Counted from the first letter of the stretch, positions 23,145-34,826 are shown. The stretch is DNA of 64,000 bases from Mesorhabditis belari (GCA_958450365.1 CAUEEP010000909.1:865001-929000); one strand, 5' to 3'. Made by a program: numbers and translations. The notes: generated by a model not told the origin, from the letters alone.

Positions 23145-23243
23145 TTATCTGAGCAATCGGGATTTTCCTACATTCGATTCGTTGCTTTCATCAACAAAGT
23201 CATTTGTCTCCTGATCATTGTACGCCTGGTGGTCGATTGTGGC
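23145..23243 (-). CDS. Possible terminal exon of an unrecognised minus-strand gene
   Basis: Downstream of an AAG acceptor, 33 codons read without interruption: ATIDHQAYNDQETNDFVDES, then NESNVGKSRLLR and stop. The polar, acidic composition is protein-like. Upstream minus-strand sequence (23362-23560) holds several overlapping open stretches (for example ERQANSYFAELDKKSEL), but they cannot be joined into one frame. No family recognised. The rest of 22905-24183 shows nothing convincing. Confidence 0.3.
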   Translation of the reverse strand, partial: ATIDHQAYNDQETNDFVDESNESNVGKSRLLR

Positions 23244-24183
23244 CTTAAAGCATAGATAAATCTTAGATTTAACTGTAAATTATACTACTAGAAAGCTCAT
23301 TTAAAGTTTTGTTTTTGTTTTCCCGAATCAACAACAGCAAACATTTCGCTAACCTTTTCCCAAGGCTAAAGTTCTGACTTTTTATCAAGCTCAGCGAAAT
23401 AAGAATTCGCCTGACGTTCAACTGCTTCTGGCTGTCAAGACATCATAGTTTAACCAGATTTCATCATCAAGACAATAAGGAAAGTTGCCTTGTGAAAACA
23501 AAGTAGACTCAAGGAGAAATAGCAATTGTGTATTGGTTCTAAAAACCTTTTTAACATGTTTTGCTACCTAATTATCAGAATCATGAAAAATTGCGTGTCA
23601 AAATGTTGCAAAGTGAGTATTTCCAAATAAAATCTGTCAGAAAAATGACCTTTTTCTTCTTTCTTTCAAGAAAATGAAATAGGATTTGGCCAAAAAAGGA
23701 AAAGAGCGCAAAAAAAAGATGAAAATTAACGGGGTTCAACCAAAATTTCCCTCAAAATTGATTTTTGCAGTTTGCGAAAGTTGAAAAATCAGTTTTTGTG
23801 CTTGGAAATCACTCATTCTTTGAATTGTTTCAAATGAAGGTTTGGTTAAAGTGTATTGTTTAATGAATCTAGTGGATTGAGAAGTAAAATTCGAGTTTAA
23901 ATTTGGGTTTTAATGAACTGGTGAGAATTATTAAATTGTAACTGATAAGAATTATTTGTATAAAAAGAGCTTTGGCAATTAATATATTCAAATGCAATCC
24001 AATTCTTTAAACTGTTTCTTTCTGGCGATTCCCAAATCTGTTTCCTTCTGGTGATTTTTGATAAAAGCATTCATTTAGTTGTTCTTGGATGAATAACATT
24101 TTATGCAGCCCAAAATGATTTCTCCCGCAAAAGAAGAAGAACAACAAGAAAAGGCATTTGACAATAAATAAGCTGTTCTTTCT

Positions 24184-25977
24184 TTATTTCCTTTTTCCCA
24201 CTTGTCCGACATTTGAAGCAACACTTGTAGAGCTTTTTGATGAATCAGTTGAGCTCACATGAGTGATTTCAACCATTTTCTCCGTTGATGCGGGCCGAAT
24301 GAAAACTACAGTGAGGATACTGAAAGTTTTCATGAGTCCGCTGATTATACAGAACATCAATACAAAGTATCAATCTTTGTGCCAGTTTCTTTGGAACTAG
24401 CTTTAACGGCTCTTTCCCTGAATCGTGGTCTTTTGAAAGTTTCGTGGTCTTTTAAACTTTCGAAACACCACGATTCAGGGAAGAGCCGTTTTAACAAAAC
24501 AGTAGGTGCAGTACCTGGATCAAATAAATTAGTTCGGTATCCGCTTTTATTTGCTAATGTCTTTTCGATTTCAATTTACTTGTCCCCTGGCTCGATTTCG
24601 ACTCAAACTCACCCTGAAAACATAAATGAAACAGCCCTGAGTACTGTAGAAATGCACCAAATAAAGATATAAATATCGGAATGTTGAAAATAAATAGATA
24701 ATAATCCGAAGAATTGACATAAATTCTCACCCAGAAACATACTACTATTTCCAACCATCTGAAAAGCTGAATGAGCTTTGAATTCACAATTTCACCTGAA
24801 TCGCCAACTTCTGTTCGGCTCGATTCTTGTTCGAGTTTTCAGTTTGCTGGAATTTGTTCTTAACTTATTGCTAAATTTGCATACTTGTCTTTTTCTCATA
24901 TTAATAAAGACAAGGACATCAATTGCTAGCATTGCTGAGCCGAAGAAAGTGGTTAACTTCTCAGGTGCAATCCAGTGAGCTCCTTTCGGTGGACGATCAA
25001 GATATGCAGCAACCTGACATATTTTGACACATTTTGAAGCTTGAGTCAACGAAAGCTCTTTTAAAAATGCTTTTTAGTCATTTGACTTGCTTGGTTAAAG
25101 TTCAATAACTTTCCAAAACACTCACCAAATAAGAATCAATTAATGGAATCACCAATCCAGCGAGGCCCACTTGAACAAATGGATATTTTAGAGTCTTTTT
25201 GAAATAAATGCCATCAAATGAAATGGCAAAGAATCTACTCATTGAAAGCACTGAAATCAAGCTTTGCTGAATATTCTAGTTTTTATCGCTCACAAAATCT
25301 AGTGTATAACTGAGTTTGAGCAAGGAAAGATCCATACATATACGGAATATCATAGAAAGTGATCTGACAGGGGAAAAAAGGCCGAAGGGCGACTGGATTC
25401 GGCATTTTATCACAGCTAGATTCTGTCATTTGTTGCTAGTTGAAAACTTACTTAAGTTGACAACTAAAGTTGCAGAAAATGATGAAAGAGAGAATGGCGG
25501 TGGCTAGCGAATCAGCGGCCAACAAGAGCTTGATTGGGAGAACAAAACGGGGATTCCGAATAATTACAGATGTACCCACTAAGTTGATTGGAGTGGAGAC
25601 AAAATAGATCTGAAAGTTGAAGTTACAGATTTTGAAGCGGAATCGGATGGAAATGGTGGCAGTGGAAACAACCCAAACTCTTGTTTCCTTTGTCAATTTC
25701 TTTTCCTGAGTCTAAAATTTGATGAAGCTTTCGAAAGCTCGTGAAAACAACTGTCTTGCTTTTTGATGAATCTAATAATGAGTTTACGCCTAAATTGACT
25801 CACAATAGCTGTTGATGCAATCACCGAATTTCGGTCATTATTTTGAAAAAGCTGATTGCTCTCGATTCCACTTTTATTTACGAAACCGTGAAGAAAATTG
25901 ATTAGCAGTAGAAAACCTGCACTTGCAATGATATAAAGAATTGATTTAATAAAATGTCTTTGATTTGATGAGAGCAT
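24184..25977 (-). CDS. 7TM chemoreceptor-like protein
   Basis: Predicted serpentine receptor, class uncertain. The start chosen at 25977 gives a signal-anchor-like segment (SILYIIASAGFLLLINFLHG). Later exons encode IYFVSTPINLVGTSVII, KLLLAADSLATAILSFIIF, LSMSRFFAISFDG with QVGLAGLVIPLIDSYL, FFGSAMLAIDVLVFINM, NRAEQKLAIQ (the conserved basic-acidic loop before helix 6), YYLFIFNIPIFISLFGAF, and a tail RPASTEKMVEITHVSS ending at 24184. The LSMSRF stretch corresponds to the end of helix 3. A long perfect hairpin lies in the intron at 24402-24494. Exon junctions between 24500 and 24800 are the least certain. Confidence 0.65.
24402..24494. repeat. Long near-perfect hairpin in receptor intron
   Basis: Arms of roughly 40-45 bp. 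The outer AACGGCTCTTTCCCTGAATC pairs with its inverse differing by one base, and inner CGAAAG/CTTTCG and CCACGA stretches extend the stem. No TA-flanked transposon ends were recognised. Confidence 0.75.
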
Positions 25978-26691
25978 GAAATGAAAAAATAAACTCTGTA
26001 AGTAAAGAAAATGAAGAAAAGTGTTTTCTTTGAATGCCAAGTAAAACATGCAATTAGAAGAAGATAATTGGGAGCTTATCCAAAAAAAAGTTTTATAAAA
26101 TTTATCTATTTTAGTGTTTACTTGTTGAAGAACAAGCTTCAATGACAGTTATCCCTGTAGAATTGTTTAGAACGTCATCTTCAGTCAACTAGATGTTGAT
26201 TCAGCGCTTCGGTTCAGTTATTCAAGCTTAACGTCATTTTAAACCTTTGATTTTTTTTTTGCTTGTTTCGCCATAGAGTTCTCTCAAATTTTGACATAGA
26301 CTAACTCTAGTAATGTTGCTACTAATATCAAAGAAACTGATATTTTCATGGTAAAACATGGTTTTTACAGGCATATAAAAGTTAGATTTTTCAAGCTGAC
26401 CGTTCTTGATGAATTCACCATAGAATCTGCTCCTTATTTCAAGATTAATACAGAAAATGTCTCTAGTATTTACTTTTAAAAAATGAGAAAAATCTATGGT
26501 TAATTGAAGGAATGGGGTCATGGTAAAGTCGCCGAAATTTCATTTGGTCTAAGCTAATAGATGTTGATCCGGGAAACGATCCAAAGTTGAAGTAGCCCTT
26601 CTCTTGACATTCATATGCTTGTGAATATAATTTATTTTATTAAGAGAAAAGTAAGCATTCTATTCAAAAAGTATTCAATTCCCTTTTTGTT
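25978..26691. other. Intergenic, nothing recognised
   Basis: AT-rich spacer between the receptor start and the lectin stop. Open frames on the minus strand at 26234-26521 show no family features or plausible splice partners. Confidence 0.4.
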
Positions 26692-27996
26692 TTAGTAAAG
26701 CAACACAGCGGGAACGGTTAAGGGCTCCGCACAAGCGTTGTAGCTTCCACAACTGCCACCACTTGTTTTCTAAAATAATGATTCCCTTAGAAATTTTAAC
26801 AATTCTAGCATTCTTTAGCTGTTTTTATGCAAATCCACGAACCACAATCACTTCACAAATAGCTCCGCACATCTTGTCATCAATATGCATGTCATTCCAA
26901 TAACCCAATGACCATGAGCCCTTGATTTGCATCTAGAATTCTTTTTGTATGCTCAAGAAGCTCAAAAGCTGCTTTCGTTTAACTGTTTTTGCGAAAAATT
27001 TGCAAAAAGCTAATCTTGAAAAACCTACAGCAGTAGCCGCTTCGGGACGAGCTCCAAGACCATTATTTGGCTCCCCATAGTTCCACTTTCTGAAACTTTG
27101 ATGTTGAATTCAAAAAAACTATTGCTTTAAAGTTTCAACTTATCCTACTTGTGACTTTTTTAAGATAAAACTGATCAAATTCTAGTTATTATTTGTTTTT
27201 CTTTACCTGTAACTCGAGCTGACTCCATTCAGCCATTCTCCATTTGATTCCGGATCTGTACGATTGAAACCTATCCATGCGTCCTAAATGCATTGCTGTT
27301 TTTTAACAAAGTCATTGCGTATTTTATTGTAAAACACGTACTATGTATCTGATGTCTATTAAAAATTACATCAAGAAACGTGAAATGTTGAGTCTTGTAT
27401 CCATATCCGTTACAATGTTTTTCGAGATGGAGCTTGCCAAAACCTAAACATTTTTTAAGTGATTTGGATAGCTATTTATTCTGCAATAGCTTTTAATCTT
27501 ATCTTGGGTTTTCTATGATGTAAACTAACTAGCAACTAAAGCATTTTCCTTTTCGCATCGAATCGATGCCAAATCGGCTTTTGGATGGAGTCGTTTACAG
27601 GCTTCACGAGCGTTTTCATATGTGTCTTTCACTTCAATGGCCTAGAAAACATGACTAAGCTTAAAATCGTCAGGACAATATATCATTTTAAACTAAACCC
27701 ACTGCATAACAAGATCCACCAAGATTCTTGAAACCGGGCACTTCATCGCAGCTCGCAATCTGAAAATGGGTAAGTTCAAATGGAAAGTGATTAATATTCA
27801 ACTCTCAATGGAACCAATATAAACTGAATGTTTTGAATTGAAGTGAATCTGAATCTTGTTTTGAATTCAGAATTGTTGGTAACTTAATGAATTGTATGTA
27901 AGTCCAAAAGTTTACCGATGATTTACACATCGTTCCTCTGAAGAACATCGCTTTCGCACCGATTCCAAGAAGCAAGAAAATTGAATAAGGAAGCAT
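26692..27996 (-). CDS. Secreted C-type lectin (single CTLD), copy 2
   Basis: Paralogue of the lectin at 17025-18756 with the same exon order. Signal peptide MLPYSIFLLLGIGAKA starts at 27996. Exons encode SCDEVPGFKNLGGSCYA, YENAREACKRLHPKADLASI, KHCNGYGYKTQHFTFLD, DAWIGFNRTDPESNGEW, KWNYGEPNNGLGARPE, LGYWNDMHIDDKMCGAICEV and a tail SGGSCGSYNACAEPL ending at 26692. The EPN and WND motifs and the disulphide cysteines are kept, so the ligand site looks intact. The two copies face the same way with about 8 kb between them. Confidence 0.88.
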
Positions 27997-28433
27997 TTTC
28001 AGATCTGTTTAAACTCGGAAAAATTTTCCAATATTTATTTTGATAAAAGTTCATGACGTTTATCTTTCAATAAAGAGAAAAGTTATAAATCATTGAGAGA
28101 TTTCTTTTTGAGAGATCAAAACCTGTCCATTCACGAGTTGGGAAAAAATGAGAAGGATTCCATCAAAATGCGAGAATATTTTGGAACAACTATGACTCAT
28201 CTGATAATGAGTTTTTGTGTTCATTGTTAAGCTACAGTTCAAGGCCTTAGACAGAATTTTTAAATTGATTTTTCAAGGAAGAAGACTAGTGTTGTTATTC
28301 TAATGGAGTTCATATTTGAAATAGAAATAAGCCAAGAATTGAATTGAATTTATATTTGAAATAGAAAAACTCAAGAAGTCAAGAATTATAACTTGTGATT
28401 GTGCATCTCAAGGGTTAAAATACCGACTGGGGC
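27997..28433. other. Intergenic, nothing recognised
   Basis: 5' flank of the second lectin. No gene or repeat was seen before the homopolymer block. Confidence 0.4.
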
Positions 28434-28444
28434 TCCCTTGGGGG

Positions 28445-28491
<47 letters not shown>

Positions 28492-28573
28492 AAAAAAAAG
28501 GGGTTTTTTTTTTTTAACCCCCCCCCCGGGGGGGGGGCCCCCCCCCCCCACCCCCCGGGGGGGAAGAAAAAAT

Positions 28574-28617
<44 letters not shown>

Positions 28618-28685
28618 TTTTTTTTTTGGGGGGGGGGCCCCCCCCCGGCGCCCCCCCCCGAAAACCCCCCCCCCGGGGGGGGGGG

Positions 28686-28725
<40 letters not shown>

Positions 28726-28780
28726 CGGGGGGGTCGGCGGGGGGGGTAAAGAGAAAAAAGAGGGGGGCCCGGGCGGCCCT
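28434..28780. other. Block of long A, C, G and T homopolymers, probable assembly artefact
   Basis: Almost the whole stretch consists of runs of a single base (a run of about 40 A, several runs of 10 to more than 30 G or C). The open frames it creates on both strands are poly-Lys/Gly/Pro and meaningless. No known nematode repeat looks like this. A collapsed low-quality consensus is the likeliest source. Confidence 0.7.
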
Positions 28781-29287
28781 TAACTTATGAAAATGTATGA
28801 AAAGTGATAAAAATAGGTCATCTTTCATGGGTCAAATGAGTCAAAATGAGGTAGTTGATCATGTGTGCTTGGGTTTTCTTTGGCAAGATTGATCTTTGTG
28901 ATAAAATCTTTTGGGTATTTGCCATAAGCGAGATTGATGTTCAGTTGATGATTAACGACCCTTTGAATGTCAATTTGAAAACGATTGTTACTCCTAATAA
29001 CAAAATTTTCGTTGATTTCTACAATGTAGTGAGAATAGAAGCTGGTTTCATCTCAAAATTATGTTATTTTGAGTTACCGTATTTACTCTATGAGTACTGC
29101 GCAGTACTATTAGAGGCGCAGCACTATTTTTTAGTTCAAACAAAGCAAATAGGTACTTACTAAATCAATCAAACTACATGTAAAAACTTCAAACGCAAAG
29201 GAATGATATTTCTTCCAAAAATTCTGGAGAATAGGCATATTGTTTTAATTTTATTAAGATAACAGGAAACATAAAAAGTAACAATTG

Positions 29288-29839
29288 CAGGGCGTCACAA
29301 AATTATGGAGTGGATCCTGTTCCAACTGGGATGAATATCTGCACATGTTGAAAACAGAAATTTTGCCTTGGAGTCAGCAGCACTTCGGTAATAAGCCCTG
29401 GGTATTTCAGGACGGAGCTCCATGGCATACAGCTCGAGAAACGCAAGATTAGATCACAATGAATTTTCCTGAATGGATCACAGTTGACATAAGCGCGCAA
29501 AATCCCAATGGCCATCCAACCCGGATTTGAATGTTTTGGATTACAGCATTTGGTCGATCTTGCAGTCCAAGGCTTGTTGCAAGCCTCACACATCAATTCA
29601 GTCTTTGTAGAAGGATTTGGAGAAAGCTTGGGACGACATTGGTGTGCAGGTTATCAAAAAAGCCATGGATGACTTTCCGAAACAATTACGAAAATGTAAA
29701 GGCCACTTTGAAGAATAATGTTATATTTTTGTTATATTCAATGATTCTTAAATGATTTTTAAGGTATCTATAAAAATTTCTTGAAAATTAACAAAAGATC
29801 AATGGTCGAATTTCCGCTCTATAATTTTGAGACACCCTG
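29288..29839 (+). mobile_element. Decayed Tc1/mariner element (maT-like), 5' deleted
   Basis: Inverted ends CAGGG(C/T)GTC(A/T)CAAAATTAT, with TA at the right flank. The plus strand carries the catalytic end of a transposase in pieces: YLHMLKTEILPWSQQHFG, FQDGAPWHTARETQ (second acidic residue region), NFPEWITVDISAQNP, then LNVLDYSIWSILQSK, KKDLEKAWDDIGVQVIKKAM and FPKQLRKCKGHFE. Frame breaks and in-frame stops separate the pieces. The DNA-binding domain is missing. Confidence 0.75.
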
Positions 29840-29904
29840 TAAGTTCGAATTCGATATTTTCGTTGTCCTATCAACAAAAAATCAGTAAAGGAGAAATTCC
29901 GACT

Positions 29905-30215
29905 TTAAAGCACGGCGGTGATAGTGTTCTTGTATGGGTGCGGCTTTTCAGCTTACGGGAATGATCCCGTTAAAACGCATTGATCGAATTATGGACCAAC
30001 ATGTTTGCTTGGACATTTTATCGGCCCATATGCTTCCAAAGGCCCTCCAGCTGATGCCTTCTAACTTTCTTTTTCAGCAGGACAATGATCCGAAACATAC
30101 TTCGCGGCTTGTAAAGGACTGGTTTCAGAAGAAAGGAATGGCCATAGTCTTATGGAATGGCCGAACCAGAGTGCTGATTTAAACCCTATTGAACATCTAT
30201 GGGCTGAACGGTTCC
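29905..30215 (+). pseudogene. Tc1-family transposase fragment
   Basis: Plus-strand reading KHGGDSVLVWG, GMIPLKRIDRIMDQHVCLD, FQQDNDPKHTSRLVKDWF, then after a frame shift near 30150 SADLNPIEHLWAER. These are the second Asp and the Glu regions of a Tc1 (DD34E) transposase. No 5' part or terminal repeats were identified. It abuts the element ending at 29839. Confidence 0.75.
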
Positions 30216-30293
30216 CATTCGTTTCCTCTTCGGTACCTTTGATGATATATTACCAATTTGATGATATTACGAAACTAGAAAATTCCTTGATGT

Positions 30294-30720
30294 ATTAGGT
30301 TGTTTCGCGCGTTCGCGGTTCGCACTTGCAGAAAAATTCAATTTTTATTCGCAAATAATTAACAAAAACAAGAACGCTCACTCCTTGAAGTATAGTCCGT
30401 CATTCTCTATGCCCTTAACCAATCGATCAGCAAGATTTCGGATCTGCTCGAAGGACCAAGCCGGCTCCTTTGAATTAAAGAACTCTTTACACGCTTCTTC
30501 AACTTCAACGAAGCAAAACACGAAGTTCACTTTTATCCATCTGTGGAATGAGTAAAGTAAGTTATATAACAAAATGCTCTCAAGAAAACAAGCTTTCAAA
30601 TGAGCCAAAAACCATACCAATTCATTGTCAAAATAATTAGATAATTTGAACTTTTTTGCAAGTGACCGCGAACTTTTTAAACAACCTAGTAGATCAAAGA
30701 CTGAAATCAAATCATTAAAA
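30294..30720 (-). pseudogene. Mariner transposase C-terminal relic
   Basis: A mariner-type end (TTAGGTTGTTTCGCGCG) starts near 30296. Minus-strand sequence at 30378-30545 reads VEVEEACKEFFNSKEPA and LADRLVKGIENDGLYFKE, matching the usual end of mariner transposases. The catalytic core is absent. Confidence 0.55.
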
Positions 30721-31304
30721 AAAATGCCTCGTGTTGATCATTTATTCCATTGACGGCTTGTTCAAGTCCGGGCTTCGGCCTTGCTTTGCTTGTTCGTTTG
30801 TTTAGAAAGAGCTTGTTTTGCTCTTTCTGGAAGTGAATCATCTTTCTTGAAATAGTGATTGAGAGCACCTTCTGATCAAAGCCGTCTTAATTGCACAATT
30901 TTGCACAATTGCACAATTGCACAATTCAGCCAACAAGCTGGAACACATTTACTTCATTAGCAAAGAAGTGGGCTACTACATTACTATTTTTTTCGATCTA
31001 CCCCCGGCCCTCAATCCTAAAAGAGGATGCAGAACTATTAGAAGCGCAGTAATAGAGTAAAAACAGTATTCACTTTGAAATGCATAAAGCGCAGTACTGT
31101 TTATACGTACTAGTAAACAAAACAAATGTTTGACTTTCCCCCAAGTTTCGTTTTTCCAAGAAAGAACAAAGATTTTCAAAAACGACTGCCGAATCAAGCC
31201 CACGCAAAAACGAATCGAATTACCGACACCCGTTAATTTAGTCAAAAATGAGGTTCAATTCCAAGACTCCGTAAAGTCACCTGCGCTCATTTCTCCTCTT
31301 TTGA
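30721..31304. other. Intergenic with short GCACAATT tandem repeat
   Basis: A microsatellite of TTGCACAA units sits at 30890-30925. Fragments near 31020-31100 (GAACTATTAGAAGCGCAG) resemble 29083-29130 in inverted form, probably a small MITE pair. No gene was seen before the receptor start. Confidence 0.45.
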
Positions 31305-33028
31305 ATGTCTAATACTACAGATACGTTGATATCAGCATGGGGTCAATCAGTCGTTATATCAAATTCTACCAATTCCTCCTCAACTGACTATTATTATATC
31401 GAGGCTTATGATGACAATCAGACTTATCCAAACACAACTTGGGATTGTGTGACGGGTGTTGGAGTGAATGCTATCTTCAGAAATCAGGTCTACTATGGAT
31501 TTGATGGTTTACCGATTCCATCGACGATCAATCATGATATTCTGTGGACTGTTATCAGCTCGATGCTTAGTGTTAGTATTTGAATTTGGTTTTTGATCGT
31601 AAATACAGTGTAAACTTGCTCAAGAGCACAGCTTTGGACGGTTTACCCAAAAGTTTTCAATCAGTAAGACGGTTTAACCCTAAGTTTTCAATCAATCAAA
31701 TCTAAGCCCATTTAGTCAGGCTGTCTTGGAGCAGCGCTAAACATTATTTGTGCACTAAGCATCTGCCGTAACCTTAATATATCTAAAGCAGTCAAATGCT
31801 ATCTCTTGGTGGACACGTATTGCCGTTTGAACGAGTCATGGATCGAGTTCTATAAAGCTCACTGTTTACTCAAGTTGATCTACAGCTTTTGTTTAATAAA
31901 ACTGCTAATTTAGATGGCAATGCGTTCAAAAAGATCCCTATCCATTTGCGGGGATTTTTTTCAATTCAATTATCACCTCGTTCACTTATGGGATGAGTTA
32001 CTCGATGCAAATGCTCTCACATGGATTGTGCTTTAACAGGTGGATTTTTTCAGAAGATGAGATTAGTAATGTGTCTAATCTAAATCAAAATCAAATCAAA
32101 TGTGTCTAATCTAGATAAAAACTTATCTAGAGTCTTCGCCGTGTTCTTTCACGGTCGACATTATCGCCAAATCGAAAGATGGGCTTATCCGCACGCGTTT
32201 CTGCTTTGGTTTTTCCCGATACTCTTCTTTTTGTTACAAACCGGATATTGTAAGTGTTGCAATACGATAAAATTTTTATAATTTACCTGTTGTAACTGTG
32301 AAATTTAGTAGTTGACGAGAAAACAGGCTTCCGTTGTTTTTGTGGTTTCTTTTTCTCACCCTTGGAATTCTTCTATGTGGCCATCTTCAATCGGGGTCCG
32401 ATTTTCGACATCCTGAACACTTATTTTGATTATTTTATGTATGGAGTACTGGCAATAACAGTGTTGCTTGATTTCTTGACTTTATGGAAGATTCGAACAC
32501 TTGTAAATCATTGATGCTTTCTTTAACAATAAATCTTTAGGTAAAAATTTCCGAGTCAAAGAAAAGAGCGGACGTTCGACTTTCGATTATGGTAGAGTTG
32601 GGATAATATTGATAAACTCAAGGTGAATTTAGTTAGTGATCACTCACTTTATCACAATCTGTTTCCATGTTTGGACTTATCTTGTGAACAATGTCATGGT
32701 TGATGTGTTGCCGATATTTTATTTCCTAGGCTCTGATTTGGGTCCATTTTGCTTTCACACAATACTTGGGTGAGCATTGCAAAAAGTACTTCTTCTATTT
32801 TTTTTATTCATCAAATTTAATTCCACACCAATGATTAGTCCCAAATTTATTTTCCAATTAATTTCCCTCCAAGTCTTTAGATCGGTTGTCATCTATTTCA
32901 ATTGGGCATCACGACGGAAACAAGATCGATCGAAAATGATTCCCCACTCAGAAATGTTCAATCTCTCTCGAGCCACACCACTTCCAACAAAAGGAATTAC
33001 TGAAGAAAATATGTCGAAAGTTGATTAA
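31305..33028 (+). CDS. SRX-like 7TM chemoreceptor, second copy
   Basis: Paralogue of 14355-16878. The Asn-rich glycosylatable N-terminus (NTTDTL, SNSTNSSS) starts at 31305. Further exons give GCLGAALNIICALSICRN, KCYLLVDTYCRLNESWIEF, SIITSFTYGMSYSMQMLSHG, then RVFAVFFHGRHYRQIERWAY with LLWFFPILFFLLQTGY, CGFFFSPLEFFYVAIF, MYGVLAITVLLDFLTLWKI, SKKRADVRLSIM, LVITHFITICFHVWTYLV and a basic tail ending in ENMSKVD. The shared FAVFF-G-R-Y, FFSPLEF and KKRA..RLSIM blocks tie the two copies together. No transposon interrupts this copy. A tRNA-tailed repeat begins about 20 bp after its stop. Confidence 0.8.
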
Positions 33029-33044
33029 GACAGATTGACTGAAT

Positions 33045-33307
33045 GGCGTTGAGTCTCCATGGCCTTTTGGAACGAGATCCAAATCATCTAGTAGATGTAT
33101 TCCACGGGATTCCGATGGTGTATTTAGTTTTGTGAAATGACTCTGTTATTTGACACTTATTTGATGTGAGTTATTTGAAAAAAACGTTTCTGGGGTGTCC
33201 ATTTAAGGCTTGCGCACACTTGCAGATGTTCTGGTGGTGTAGTGCATACGCTTGTCTACGAAACTTTCTGACCCACTCAAAGTGGGTTCAATCCCCACTT
33301 TAGCTAA
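33045..33307 (+). repeat. tRNA-tailed repeat unit b
   Basis: The leader contains CCATGGCC, GATTCCGATGG and TTTAGTTTTGTG. The 3' module has an A-box-like TGGTGTAGTGC and a B-box GGTTCAATCCC inside an AGTGGG...CCCACT stem. It forms an inverted pair with unit i (33675-34017). Confidence 0.65.
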
Positions 33308-33674
33308 ATTTTTTGCTTTTTTCTTACTATACTTTTGTGTAAAAGACAAGTCCTTTCGTTAGGTTCAAGTTATAAAAGGTATTAATAGATTTGTAAACAA
33401 CTTGGGTACGAAACTCAACAGGGCATTAAAAGTATTATAACAATAATTTATAACAAATTGATGGCATAAGCCGATAAAACAACAAAAAGAGTCACAATTT
33501 TCGCAGAAGGGACAACGAATAAATGCACGTTCGAGGCAATTATTACCACAGGAATCTCTTGAAGGAACACTCCTTTCAAAATAGTATAACAGCGGTGTCA
33601 GAAATGAATTCGGATGATTTTCCAAGTAATCAAATGAGAATCAAGCGTATTTTATCATTTCCATATTTGACATC

Positions 33675-34017
33675 ACCAGACCATCTGCTAGGCAAGTGCG
33701 CGCAAGCCTCAAATTGACATGCCAAAAATGTTTTTGTCAAATAAGAGTCAAATAATGCGTTACAGAGTCATTCCGCAAAAACTAAATACAGTCGACTCTC
33801 TTTATAACGGAATGGAAGAGAAAAAAAAAATTTCCGTTATATAGAGCTTTCCATTATATAGAGTACCGTTATATATAGCTTAGCGTCGGTCGGGACCAAA
33901 ATTCCATTCTGTTATATAGAACTTTATATAGAGTTCCGTTATCGAGAGAGTCGACTGTACACCATCGGAATAATGAAATTCTCTACAAGATGATCTAGGT
34001 CTCGTTCCGAAAGGTCA
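33675..34017 (-). repeat. tRNA-tailed repeat unit i, split by a Tigger-type MITE
   Basis: The inverse of unit b over its leader (TTCGGAACGAGACC, ATTCCGATGGTGTA, TTTAGTTTTTGCGGAATG) and into GCAGATGGTCTGGTG, where the homology ends before the B box. Cut in two by the element at 33789-33957. Confidence 0.6.
33789..33957. mobile_element. 169-bp pogo/Tigger-type MITE
   Basis: Flanked by TA. The inverted ends CAGTCGACTCTCT and AGAGAGTCGACTG, with TATAACGGAA inside, match the Tigger/pogo type of terminal repeat. No coding capacity. It inserted into a tRNA-tailed repeat and is therefore younger than it. Confidence 0.85.
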
Positions 34018-34570
34018 CGGGGGCTCAACGGAGACTTTTATTAAATGTTCAGTGATAAAATTTCATCAATACATCATAAATCCTCATCTGCCAGAGTGTC
34101 CATCTTGGACAAAAAGAATTTTGAAACGTTCTGCGACCATTCATTTCAGTCAGACGGAGTTCAAAACCGTATGTGATTAAAAAGCAATGATAGCCACTGG
34201 TTTAGTATTAGTCTAATTAGTAGCAGTACTAAGCCTAGTACTAATTAATCTAGTACCGAAATGTTTAAAAATTTGCTACAATTGCTATAACAATCGTGAC
34301 CATTTCTGGCATCCTCTACTCAGGAAATGTCTGTCAGTCAAATTCTCAAATTCACAAAAGCCCTTGATCATAAAATGAAGATTTCATTTCCTAGCCCATA
34401 ATATTACAGAGCAGATTTAGATCTAGGTCGAGATTCTCCATAAATCTTCTGACTTCCGCAAGATCGCAAGATAACTTTATGACATTATGAGTTTTTTTGT
34501 GGTGACCTTTTCGTTCTTTTTCCTCTCAATTTCTCTTCGATTTCACTCTTATTTGATCAAATAAGGGACT

Positions 34571-34826
34571 GGACTTTGGACTCGAACCCGGGGGGATTGC
34601 CTTGCATTCTAGCCGATTACCACTCGGCCACCACTGCTTTCCAAAGCCTCTGGGAAATCTGTTTGTAAACTCGAGAGATGATTTTTAAAATTTCATACAA
34701 AACTTTGAATGCTTATAACTTTTGACTATTTAGCAGTGCTATTTAGCAAAAACGTAAAGCAGATTCGGATTCAGCGTGAAATTCTGCGTCGAATCGTAAA
34801 TGGCTTATGTCATTTGGCCACCACAC
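34571..34826 (-). repeat. tRNA-tailed repeat unit c (Ser-like)
   Basis: The leader reads GATTCGACGCAGAATTTCAC then GCTGAATCCGAATCTG and TTTTTGCTAAAT. The 3' module GCAGTGGTGGCCGAGTGGT is close to a tRNA-Ser 5' half, and the B box is GGGTTCGAGTCC. The acceptor ends do not pair, so it is not a functional tRNA gene. Confidence 0.75.

Noticed and set aside
28399..28828. Open frames on both strands in the homopolymer block (Lys/Gly/Pro-rich proteins)
   Set aside because: They consist of homopolymer translations with no biological composition, and the DNA is probably an assembly artefact.
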